Of a stretch of 64,000 nucleotides of DNA, positions 1 through 10,944 are shown in pieces. Source of the stretch: Paragonimus westermani (lineage: Eukaryota; Platyhelminthes; Trematoda; Plagiorchiida; Troglotrematidae); assembly GCA_008508345.1 (NCBI GenBank), contig QNGE01000834.1, positions 1 to 64,000 of the forward strand, read 5' to 3'. Every line of letters begins with the position of its first letter. Position 1 is the first letter of the stretch. The notes beneath the pieces were generated by a model. That model saw only the letters and a list, made by a program, of their open reading frames with translations, was not told the DNA's origin and ran no database searches. The translations under genes and the position numbers were made by a program.

Positions 1-2029
1 ACTCGGTGTGAACTTGGATCGTTAGCGAACGATTCAATAGCAGCTACCCACTGCACTTTCGCATACGTGAGAAGTCGTTTTTCTAGGGTGCGCTAGAACA
101 CTTCTCCGTGCGTCTTCCCAAGGCTCTCTCGAAATTTCATTGCGGACTTTTATCTGAACACCTGCAAGTAGACGTCGTTTAAGTGGCATATCAACCGCGA
201 GTTCTTTGAAAGTGTACCCTGTTCTAGCCACGGTCTATCCTTTCCTCGGCCCATTGAACTGTGCCGATTAATACCAGTTCAATGTGCACAGTCAATTTTG
301 TGAACCATGGCAAAGCTGACCACGTCACGAGCGATAAATTTTCCCCCACGCCATCTCCGTGGTTGTTAGTTGCCTTGCAGACCCCAGTTTGTTAATGTAG
401 TTGAAGTAACGACCAGCAACTTGCACTACACTGCATCAACATCGCTTGCCTATTCATCTCATTTTCTCACACCTCTCCAAGACTTCCGCAATAAGGTTAC
501 TTCAACTCTCCACTACATCAGATCCAGCAGAACTCTTTCGGGTTCCATTCTTTTTTAACAACTCGCGTGGCTGCATCCGTGCTGCTGGTACTCCTCAAAA
601 GCATCTTCTGCCGCATGGTCATACTGAGATTTCAGTGGTTGCCCTGCATGAGCTTGCTACCGAATTTTCTGTTTCCCAACCAGCCACACTCATCCGCGAC
701 AGTTCATTGGCGTATGTGGCTCCCCCTTTGGTTCTCTAATAACTTGTTAAACATGAATCTTGTGGCACGAGCATTTCAAATGCTTTTGTATTTGGTTTCT
801 GAGGCAAGACTAAACAGTGAATTGACTGAACAACTCTACAGCTGACTGCTTCTCATCAGCCCCCGTGCACTTCTCAGGTTCCCAGTGGCCAGTAGTTGGA
901 CTCCGAACATGCATCCTTTGGTTTTCCCATAAACTTATTTTATGTTCAGCTGAGAGACGAATTACCGACTGACACGCCACTTCCAATGGTGAGTTGTTTG
1001 TCGTAACCTTTCATGCGGAACAGTGCGCCAGTAAAATCAGTGGTTACACTTTTCCCAAATGCCGCATCTTGCTGCCAACACCCCCACGAACTCGCGATTG
1101 TTCCCTCCAATCTGCCCGTTTTACTGGGGATTACAGGGTGGTGTGCAAGCTTTTACGTGTTTTAAATGCTCAAAAAATTCCGGCAAATTTGATTTTGAAG
1201 CGGTGAAATTCATTTGTAAATGTTACACACGACGTTCGTTCAACTGCAGCTACGTTTTCCGTCACAGCCCTGCGGGTGAATCGGGCTCAACGGGTATAGC
1301 GATTCACCTTGCAAAATGACTTGTCACGACAGCACTGTACTGGTTTCTACAAGCGGTTAATGTAATGAAGCCCATCATGTCGCTTACCACAACTTCACAA
1401 TTTCGGTGATTAGGGTTTGCCGGGAGAGACATGGTTCGGAACGAATAACACCCATTAGAAAGTGACATTGTTGGCCTGCAATAAGGTTAATGCTGACGCA
1501 ACTATCTATTCTGGGCCAGTAAGCTCTCTCCTTCAGTAATACGTGAAATCGTTAACAGCTCGTGTGCACTGGCTGTTGAAGTAGCTGTTTGCGTGAGTGT
1601 TTGATGATTGTTATGTGTTAATAGAATGTTAGTGGTCACGTTCCCTGCTCTATTTATTCACTTCTCATTGATTCGTCTCCTTACGTTGGAATTCTTTATA
1701 TTGATTACGAGCCTTTCTGATGAAAATTACCCGCAGGGAGTGAAATCTGCCGTTAGACGGCGATAAAATGAGAAATCATTGAGCACTAGACGATATTTCC
1801 GTGGGGTCGCCCAGGAATGTGAAAGTCACCGATTTCCATGACAGAGAGCATCAGGAGAGTTAAAAAGGTTTGTTTTAGTCGACCGTAAGTCAGTTTGTCC
1901 TACATTTGGCGCCGAGATCGAATCTAACGATGGTAGGTGTTGTGACGGTATAAATGTAGTATCTTGTGAAGATTTTTTTCACGTTTGATTAATATTTGAC
2001 CGAGGTTATCTTATATTCCATTTTAGGTT
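1..2029. other. Intergenic DNA, no gene recognised
   Basis: Short open frames occur here on both strands but none resembles a known protein or continues across plausible splice sites. The last bases form a splice-acceptor-like TTTTAG (AG at 2025-2026) three bases before the ATG of the SWIM/MULE-like pseudogene. That acceptor could serve a 5' leader exon or spliced-leader trans-splicing. Confidence 0.5.
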
Positions 2030-4316
2030 ATGGATTATTTACAGGGCTTCACAGATATCTCTGAGGATCGCGAATTTGTTAGCTTCAGCGAGTTCAAAAG
2101 TTGCTTAGATAGGTACATGAAGGATCACAATGTTCTGTATGTGCTTGGTTCAAGTAAGAAACCAGGCAGTGGACACTTGAAGTATGATCATGTGAGTGTG
2201 ATTGCCGTTGAGTTTACCTGTTAAATGGCGTTCCGTTATATAAAACACAGGCGACGTAAGAGCGAAAGCCGTGGAGTACGACGTGTTTAGTGAGTTAAGT
2301 TCACATAGTTCCCATTGCACAGTTCCCGCGATACATGCGGCCAATCACGATTTAGCGTTGTTAAGAGGAATACCGTGTTGGTTGTTAGCTCTTTCACGTT
2401 GGAGTACAACCACGACCTACCTGCCTTGCTGTACGATGCACATCCAAGGATTCGTCGGCTCACAGACAGTGAAGTGAACAACTCGAGACATCTTTTTGAG
2501 TACAACACGCCAACTGCTGAGTTGAAGCATTATGCTGCGGATGTTTATGGCAAGTACATAACTACCATTGATATTTGCAACATCCGTCATCGGTGGAAAC
2601 CTCCAGTGATAAGTACGTGGGTTAGTGCGCACTAATGTAGCAGAAAATCTGCCACAAATCCTGGATCATATAGAGAAAACCGGCGTGCTGCGTGTCATCA
2701 GAGACGACAATAATAGGTACACGCACATATGTTTTGCACGCAGAGAGCAAGTGCATTTATTCAGAAGGCTCCCTGACGTGGTAAACGTCGATGCCACTCA
2801 TGGGACCAACCGCCACAAGTAGGTCCTCCATCACTCCGCATTGGCCGCTGTAGTCTAAAGCTGTATCAGTTCCTCGTTATAGACGGCGTGGGCCATGGAC
2901 GACCCGTAATGTACGCCTATGTACGAAGTGAGAAATACGCATTCCTGCGTCATTTGTTCGAGACATTCCGGGAGGTTATGGGGGAACACATATGTGTCAG
3001 AACGTTTGTGATGGATAAAATGGCGGCCCAAATGCGACCAGCACGGGTAGTCTTCGGATGCGACATTATGATATGTTACTTCCATGTTCGGGATGCTGTG
3101 AGAAAACATGTAAGTTGTTGTAATAAACCTTATAATCACCATCCAGACGAATTCATTCAGAAGCCAGTATTTGTTTCATCGCATGGCTACTTGCAACAAC
3201 TCTGAAGAGTGAGTGAACACCTTTGTCTATTCATTTCTCAGGTTCAACCGGGATGTTGCAATAATCCGGCGAACAGACCCCGGCTTTATGAACTATCTCT
3301 TGTGCAATTGGCTGTATATAAAGCCACAGTGGGCCATCCATGCGCAGTCGGACGTTGTTCATTTCGTAAATCGAACAAACAACTGTCTGGAGAATGCGAA
3401 TGGGCTACTAAAGAAGCGCACTCATCCCAGAGATCACTTAGCCACGGCCATTAGTAAAATTTGGTCCCACAGCGAGCGGCTAATGCAGGAGTTTGAGATG
3501 CGGTGCACTTACGGTTGCGACCGCCGGGAGGTGGTCAGCGTAGACGTGTACGTTAAGAGTATACTCTCTTGGCTGCCAACATTTGCCAGTCAGCTGGTGT
3601 TGGAGCACCTCAAGGGGCGTATCCCCCTGCTGCACTTCGAACGGTTGGACGCGTTCAAGGTAATCGTACTTTGTTTAAAATTATTTGGGAGCTTCGAGTT
3701 AGTCATGATGACACACAGTATACAGTAAACATCAGTGATGGCACCTGCGAGTGCAGTTTCTATAAGTCCATGTGGTTACCTTGTATTCATATGCTGTCCG
3801 TATTCAAAAAGCACTTCTATCCATACAGTACGTTGTTGTTAACAATGACCGCATTTGCTGTAGGCCGCTTCCCAATCCATCGATGATGGCTCGCTGAATA
3901 CAATCTACCCAAAAGTAGTGTGTTTCGCCGAGAGGTGACGGTGGCCGGCAGCGATACATTTCAACTGGATTACAAAATGTTGCATCACGCGTTATCCAAG
4001 CTGCACGTTGTCAACCCCCGGACAGGAAGCCGCGTTTTTAAGGCTATCATAGCTTTCATGCACCAGTCCATTGAAACAGCTAAGGCGGCCCTACCACACA
4101 CGGACTTCCCCCTTCTTCCGTCGTGCAATGCAAAGCAGTCAAGGTGGGAGAAGACTGTTCACATGGGGGTTCCCTGTGGATATTGTGGTAACCCCGTTAA
4201 TACGAATGGTTATCGGTTCGATAAGGACCAGTTATTTTTCCATGTGGAGTGCATGAAGAATGCTGACATATCACACTACCCCTTCTGCACAGGGCAGTTA
4301 CAACCTCCCTCGCCAG
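2030..4316 (+). pseudogene. MULE-transposase-like gene with SWIM zinc finger, copy 1, broken
   Basis: A near-complete but disabled gene related to Mutator-like (MULE) transposases and SWIM-domain proteins. Approximate exons are 2030-2191, 2251-2818, 2854-3208, 3242-3659, 3692-3827 and 3864-4316. They are separated by GT-AG introns of 59, 35, 33, 32 and 36 bp. A DDE-like set is visible: Asp in VDATHG (codon 2790-2792), Asp in VMDKM (3014-3016), then CYFHVR, and Glu in LENANG (3390-3392). A SWIM finger follows, C-E-C at 3746-3754 and C-I-H at 3782-3790. The C-terminus has a Cys/His cluster (CGYCGNP ... FHVEC ... FC). Lesions seen: a frameshift near 2370, a frame change near 2613-2640, TGA at 3203-3205 and TGA at 3884-3886. 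The joins between exons 1-2 and 3-4 are also one base out of phase. The family assignment is from motif recall; whether it was a transposon or a host gene family is not settled by this window. Confidence 0.8.
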
Positions 4317-4344
4317 GTAAGTTATGATATCGTTAACTATGCAT

Positions 4345-4479
4345 AGACGTCAGTGTGTCCAACCATAGGTCGTGGCGTTGTGACTATAGGGTGCATGTAG
4401 GCTGACCGTCGAGCACAGACGTCAGTGTGTCCAACCATAGGTCGTGGCGCTGTGACTATAGGGTGCACGTAGGCTGACG
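4345..4479. repeat. Two-unit tandem duplication, 72-bp period
   Basis: The unit starting AGACGTCAGTGTGTCC at 4345 is repeated from 4417 with very few differences. The second unit ends about 4479. It begins 28 bases after the last recognisable splice donor of the upstream SWIM/MULE pseudogene. Each unit contains the palindrome GACGTC. No function is evident. Confidence 0.9.
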
Positions 4480-5535
4480 GACGAAGAGTTAACCCAGAAT
4501 GGCTCATGCAGTACAGTACATCACTTCTCGTTGAACCGCTTTGCTTTCATGAAGACCCGTGATATTACATCTTCTTGGCGATGAGGTAACTGGAAAATGT
4601 TACATATTTTCCGGTTAGCTCAAGGCCATAGCAGCTTACGCCGATTACGGTGAGAAATATCTACTCTAAGTAGAATACGCCGGTTTTCGCCCGCATTGTG
4701 TTTAGAAGTCATCAGCTGCGGCCTCATCTACTTACCCACGACGCCTCTAATTTTCAGTGGTTTCCCATCGCACTTGGGGATGATCATTATTACCCAAACT
4801 TATAAACTGTCGGCACCTATTTCAAGGAATATCGAATGGACAGTCTTTAAAAACAATGGCTTACATGTTATACGGTGCATGTTTATTAATCATTGGTTCC
4901 TTATTCCCTTTATCAACCAGATCGCGAAACTTCAGTTATCTCGTCAACATATTTCGCTGTTAATTTAGCGCAAATCCTTGGCGTCCTTGATAAACATCGT
5001 TTGCACATTAAAACAAACGTATTCTCACAGTACAATAGGCATATTCCATACTTTCCTAAATATTCCGTCCACAATTACTCCCACGATATTCCAAACCCGC
5101 ATATTTGCGGTGAACTAGCTACAGCATACACTCCCTGCGGATAAATTTCTGCAGCCTTTCTTACAATCTGGCACCATTGCTCAAGTTACGCACGTGACAA
5201 ATCATTTCTCCTATAAATGCGGATCTTGATGTATTATCAAATTTTGGTACTGGTTACTTGTAAAACTTGTTTCCGCGTAGTTTTTCCTTCTTTACGTTCC
5301 TTTGCCGGACCTTTGTTTATATGTACCCTGGTTTCATTTTCACCTGACCGCTTCGCCATTTACGTGAACCATCAATCTCGGGACTGGTGTACTTGGTGGA
5401 TTGAATATCGAGAGTTGTTTTTGTCTTCCATTATTTGGTTTACCATATTGTTTTTGAACATTACCACCTTATTTATAGGAAACTCGCCAATACGACCGTC
5501 TTCCCTTTTGGATCCAAATTGGTTCCTCGACGGAC
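4480..5535. other. Intergenic DNA, nothing recognised
   Basis: A 126-codon open frame on the + strand (5217-5597) is rich in hydrophobic residues, matches nothing I know and overlaps the opposite-strand retrotransposon relic, so it is treated as chance. No other structure is seen. Confidence 0.4.
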
Positions 5536-6330
5536 TCAGAATTTATAGACGCTCGTTACTTGCAGATGCGACAATCCTGGATCCAGCATATCGATAGACG
5601 TTGCGAGAAGACTAAGCGTTGCTCGAACAACCACAGGTCGTCCGGGATTAACACTGGCTGTTGCCATTTCTGTAAAAACCTTAGCTACCTGCGTGCTCAT
5701 TCTGTCCCGCAGTGAAAGTCCAGCACCGTTAGACCGCAAGTTTGGTCGAGGCAGAGCAATGCCCATCTCTTCCAGGTGTCCTGTCTTTCACAGGTTGTTC
5801 ATCCCACAAGATTCGATTAATCAATTTCCAGGTCACTACGTTTCCCTTTGCCGGTTGTAAGTTCAAATAACGGTGCTCCTGTTCAATGCTGTTAACTGCG
5901 ATGGCAAACTTGTTTGTCTCATCCGCAGGCCGTGCTGGGGAAAGTAAACTTCGGGCAATGTTGGCCTCCGGTACATAGCAGATCCGTGTTTCTACTTTAG
6001 CGGTATCGAACAAGTTAGACTTCCCCGGAGATCCATCGTTGGGTTAATGCAGCTTGGTGGTTCGCGGTCAGTTTTCACATAGTTGCGACAACACAGAATG
6101 TGTAGCCTCCATTTTTCTGAAACCAACACGATCGCTTAACAGGCATTTTTCTGCAGCCGAGTTGCCCCATCCGACCGGCGTTAATGCTCGACTGGCGTAC
6201 TCGACAAGGTGAACTTTAGGTCTCATCGCGTCTCTCATTTCCGCCCCCAGCCCCCCGTGTCTGCCGTAAAAATGAGGCTTTATCCAATCAACGGCACTTT
6301 CAGGGTGTGCTGGCCTTCCTCCGTTGGCCG
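5536..6330 (-). mobile_element. Ty3/gypsy LTR-retrotransposon relic, RNase H region
   Basis: Read on the - strand, about 6165-6206 gives VEYASRALTPVGW. This matches the RNase H signature of Ty3/gypsy pol (AYASRxLTPxE...EKECL). A broken TADTGGWG just upstream resembles the start of the same domain. Further along, about 5940-5990, YVPEANIARSLLSP matches the tether after RNase H (YxPGxxNxADALSR). Two open frames (5729-6013 and 5536-5766) join through one frameshift near 5750 and carry the reading onward into sequence I do not recognise. Frameshifts and stops show it is dead. Confidence 0.6.
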
Positions 6331-7300
6331 TTCGATTCTGGCAGAAGATGGATTATGCCCTCTGAACGGCGAAACCGTTGACTTTTCTTTGGTAATTTTT
6401 TAGGCGGTTCACAAGGTCACTGAATGTTTTAATAAACCTCTTGCAGAAACTTACGCCCCAAATAACATACTGCAAGATATCCCCGATGTTGACAACAGAG
6501 TGGAATTAATCATAATCAGGTTTTCAAACGTTCGTTCAGCCTCATCTTGGCCGACATTATAGCCTGGTAACTCCAACGCCAGTCACGCCAGTTTCAAATT
6601 TAGGCTGACTTGTTCAATATTTAGCAATTTAGCGAAAATGTAGTGTATATTTCACCCCCATGGAGCTGCAGATAACGATCAGCGGTCTCGATTATCGTGT
6701 CTATCGCTTCGAGCATCAGTCAACGAGCGTATTAACAGCACACGTCGATTAAAATTATGTAAGCCTGAGCTTTGAGGGATTCTCGTTTGTCCTCTAGGAC
6801 GTCAGCCAGAGTTGATAGTTGTCGCCGAAGCAATATATAGACCGCTTCGTCTATTCCTTTAGCACACTATTTCTAATCCACCACGCTGTTTGTTCAACTG
6901 ATGAAACGAACTACTGTGTCGGATAAATGATCTGCGTCCTGGTTCATGGATAAATGTAGGCCACCATGTGTCATATAAATATCCAGGTACTCCACGTCCA
7001 ACGGCATGCGAATTCGAGCGGAACAAGCTAACTATTCCGGCTAGTCATTCACTCTATCATGCGTCAGCCTTAAAAATAGAAGGCCAGTGCTCTCTCCCTC
7101 AAGTCGAAAGGTTGCATCTTCACCAAACACAGTTCGTCCAGATTATCACTTAGTCGCGTGCGTATTCATTGGTGCGAAACGGGCCAAGAAATTTCGACGA
7201 TCAATCTGCGACGAACCTGTCAAAACGTGGAGCAGCTTTGTTGACGCAGCAGAGCACAATGCGATATAAGTAAGATATGCTACGTTTCGAGGGTCAATTT
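6331..7300 (-). other. Possible decayed coding sequence, unidentified
   Basis: The - strand between roughly 6660 and 7010 reads in protein-like stretches interrupted by stops, for example RRQLSTLADVLEDKRES near 6780-6840 and LDVEYLDIYMTHGGLHLS near 6940-7010. They could be the upstream part of the neighbouring Ty3/gypsy relic, but I cannot match them to reverse transcriptase motifs. Confidence 0.3.
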
Positions 7301-7679
7301 TCCGACTTAGACGTACCGTTTAGGACATAAGAACAGCCAGCTGGTCAGTGGTCAGACGCAGACGGAAGACTGTGCCATTTGAGGTTCAAAAACGAGAAGA
7401 GCGTGAGACTCTCCTCAAGGTTGCTGCAAAAGCAGATAACAGCCATGGCACAATATTCTGTTTCAGGTTCATTACAAAACATGTAAGTCAAAGTTACTTC
7501 AAAAATTTTCAGGTTCTACAGCCAGCTCTTGCAAGCATCTTAGCCAGTAATTCACCTGAACCTTTTCTAGGTACGGCCTTAGCAACTTTATCTTACCAGG
7601 TAGCAACCACAGGGCAAAGAATGCGTTTCCTCATGTCTGGTTTCCTGAGGGATCTTTAAGTTCACCAGTTCTTCCACAC

Positions 7680-8694
7680 CGGCGTTTCATTCAACACCCC
7701 TCAGCAATTTCTAGGAATAACATTGTACTAACTAATTCCTTCAAGCCCACGACGCATTTAGAGCAACCGATACTATCTGGAACTTTGCAGCTAGAAGGCA
7801 ACCATTCAGGTAACCGGAGCCTTTCTTTAGACAACACTGACTGCAAACCACGTACACGCATACACCTGTCATGGGGAGTAATCGACTACCAACGTAATTA
7901 CCCCGTACACGACTCTATACATGCCTTGAATCTTACGCTTGGCTTCAACTGCTGTTATTCCGAGGGCGAATTCTGCACAAAGGTGTGTGAAGTGCTCCCA
8001 AACCTATGTACCGCCACCTAATATTCGGTCATTTCACTTCTGGGTTCACTTTGGACTAACTAGGTTGTGCTTGGAACGTCTACATATGTGTTGGATGTAC
8101 GAATTTGCAAAAGCATCCCCTCTGTGTCTGCCACAAACCCAGCCGCATAGATACTGAATCCAAGCCGCACACCTACGAATCGACTGGGCGTGGTCCAGTC
8201 ATTGCGATGACTGATCGTTTAGAGATTACACATCTTCAACGCGTTCGAGTATGGCGAGAAGTTGGTCGGGTTTTTCTGGTTAACGACAGAATGGTGTGGT
8301 ACATACCCTGTCCCGACAGACTGATCAGGTTCAAAATTCACAGGTGCCTGTTTGACGTGCAGTTTCCTAAATTGAGATTGTGTTTAGGTTATCTATCTCG
8401 AGCAGAGTTTTTCATTATATTACCAACCGCTTGGTTAAATATTGACACACTTGTGAATCCGTGTTTGGTTCGAATGTAAAGCACTTCAAAATGACCGGTA
8501 ACCAGACGAACACGATTATCCGCCACTGTTAGAGCTGGCTTGTCTTCCTGTGTATGAGGGCTCCAAACGTTAGCCGTAGGATTGAGCTCCCGAATTTGAA
8601 GGAAATTGAGGTGTTTACGGCGAAGCAGTCCTTCGGGGAAGTACTTCATAGGAGCACACGATTTTCCACCCCAGCCTAGTGGACCATGATTCAT
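7680..8694 (-). mobile_element. BEL/Pao retrotransposon relic, reverse transcriptase region
   Basis: In - strand order there are several BEL/Pao landmarks. DNRVRLVTGHFEVLY (about 8480-8530) resembles the segment before the reverse transcriptase. YVPHHSVVNQKNPTNF (about 8262-8310) corresponds to the family's WYLPHHPVxNPxKP motif. VADTEGMLLQIRT (about 8110-8150) corresponds to ADIEAMFHQV. VAVHRFGSTSHT followed by CAEFALGITAVEAKRK (about 7935-8010) corresponds to HLFGxxSSPxCANFALRxTA. RLPEWLPSSCKV (about 7785-7825) corresponds to GFRLTKWxSN. The active-site YVDD equivalent is degraded. Reading needs several frameshifts and contains stops, so this is a fossil. Confidence 0.75.
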
Positions 8695-9560
8695 CCCGTC
8701 AGCCGGGATTTTAACAGCACAAGGTAGCTTTCTTTCACTGGCTCTTTGATCAAGTAACCAATTAGCTTATCGAGTATCACCTCAGGGCAACATATCAACC
8801 ACTATTGAGCCATCATCTGTGCTCAATTCTCTTTAGATAGTGTCATCACTTACTCGCATCTCACATGAAAATTATAGGCCTGACGAACAAGGTCTTTACA
8901 GTCTGTGCCTCATCCATTTCTAATGTTTTATTCATGGACAACGGAAATACCCCCAGATTTCCCTTGACACACTCATAGTTAAGTGGTCCACTGTGCATTG
9001 TTATCGTCGAATGTGATTGAGTTGCGGAAATACGATGCCTTCCGGAAAAACTCCGTTTAACAAGCGCTATCTGAACCGCTGTCAAGTAAGGTATAATTTA
9101 TGGCGTTATCTGTCAGCGTTCCGACACACAATTAAACCACCCTATGCAATACACGCTCGTCGTCAAAGTTCGTCGTCTCACACATTCCGATGTTACTGGA
9201 AGAGCTCTCTCATATCGCCTGCTTCTTGGGGTTGTGCGGCGAACCATGGTGTTGATCTTGGCGACCGTTTCCTCCACTCAGGGTTTACTTTCAACAGTTC
9301 GAAGCCCTATGCGACGCATTAAGACGCACAAATCAACCGTCTAATCGTCGCACAAAAGACCGTCTACCAGAACCACAGCGGTGAGCTCAGAATTCCCTTC
9401 AAGAGCATATACAAGGCCGTGCTAACACATATACATATGATTGATGCACAATATGACTAACCGGTGGCAAAATCCAGTGTTCTCTACCTCTCCGTTTGAC
9501 AGTGCCCCAAGCTGCAATAGGGCAAACAGTACCACCAGCATCACAACCGCTGTCTGCAAC

Positions 9561-9875
9561 TTATTTAAATTCACCTGCACTTTGTGCCTCGTGACATCCA
9601 CATCCAGTGCAAACAAACGTCCGCTGGTGCATGTGAAAACTGGAAAGGCATTCAGAAATGCTCACGCCGTACGTTAAAAGACAGCTCCTTCGAAAATTGT
9701 TCCAACGTACTCCAATAATTTCAATCTTACGTGTAATCTCATTAGTCCAGAAAAAACCTTCAAGTTCGCGTTCGAAAGGTGAAGAGTACCAGTCCTTCGA
9801 TAATGCTTTAACCGCGTTGAACTTCTTTCGACAGCCCATCAATCCGAGGCCTAGCGGTGCACAACTGCTGTGCAT
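9561..9875 (-). other. 104-codon open frame upstream of the BEL/Pao relic, unidentified
   Basis: The product carries LGLMGCRKKFNAVKAL and RELEGFFWTNEI, and faintly resembles the DPLGxL segment that follows the reverse transcriptase in BEL/Pao elements. However, it lies on the 5' side of the recognised reverse transcriptase, so that identification would require a rearrangement or a second copy. It could instead be gag-derived or chance. Confidence 0.25.
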
Positions 9876-10944
9876 AAGGGTGTCGTAGTATCTTTGTATT
9901 TTTCACGCACGTCATTGATAATGATGACAACAACATACGGTACTCAAGTGCCTTGCAAGCTTTTCCATGACAATAATTTAAGAAGTAAGTTACTGGCCCG
10001 CAATAACCCGCTACATCAGCTCCAATGCAATACTGAAATTGCTTCCTAACTATCCAGCGATTAGCGGATGGCTGTTAAAATGAGATAACTAGACGTATGG
10101 TGAATCAGTGGAAGCCATCAAAGGCACGGAATTCATTTTGTTGCAAAAGTATCTTGGGGAATTTCAGGCCTACGGAGGGCGGAATAAATTTGGTTCTGAC
10201 AACGCAACACATGCTGCTTAACGTAGAAGCTTGCAAAACTGTTCGTGTCAGCCAACGATGTTTCTGGTGTCATATTCACTCTGAAGCAAGAGGCGCGTCT
10301 GAGCATCTCAGCATGTAATCTGGCTGCTGGCTTGCATCAGTGCCCTCTCTGATCCTGGATATCCGCCCGTATGTTTCTTTTTGAGGTTGAGCCTATTTGG
10401 TACTGATTACTTATAAGACTGGAATCTTTATTTGAAAACACAGGTCTCTCTGAACTTCACCGGAAACCACTGTCATCAAACTGTGGGGCGTGCTTCTTCC
10501 TGGCACTTCTCTCAGATTCCTTCAGCTTCGCGACGTCTTTGGCGACTCTGACCTAAGTTTTCGACAACAAAATCCCGGTTCCAGCGTTGACAAGCAGAGT
10601 GCTGTTTCAGCCGAACTATTTTTAAGCAACGTGTAAGAAATGACTAACAGTGAATTCAAGACAAGATTCGATCTGAGATTCTACGAAATTCTTGCGTAAT
10701 TGGAAAACTTACAAAGCGAATACTTACACATCTCAACCGTGACGGCAGGTGCAAACAGTGAAACTATACCGCAAAATATACACAACACAGGCTGTTTATA
10801 GTTGGACAGTTCCAAGGCGTACCTGAAAGCTGAACGTGCAACTGGCCCTTCTTCCTGAAACCTGGCTCCGGTTTGTGGGATAGCCAGAAGCAGAAAACGG
10901 TTCTGAAGCACGATGAGTTAAGGTGGCATGATTCGCTGAAGGCT
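9876..10944. other. Intergenic DNA, nothing recognised
   Basis: Only short open frames without recognisable content are present between the possible BEL/Pao material and the second SWIM/MULE copy. Confidence 0.4.

Noticed and set aside
8105..8479. 124-codon + strand open frame
   Set aside because: It lies antisense to the BEL/Pao reverse transcriptase relic, whose motifs explain the sequence.
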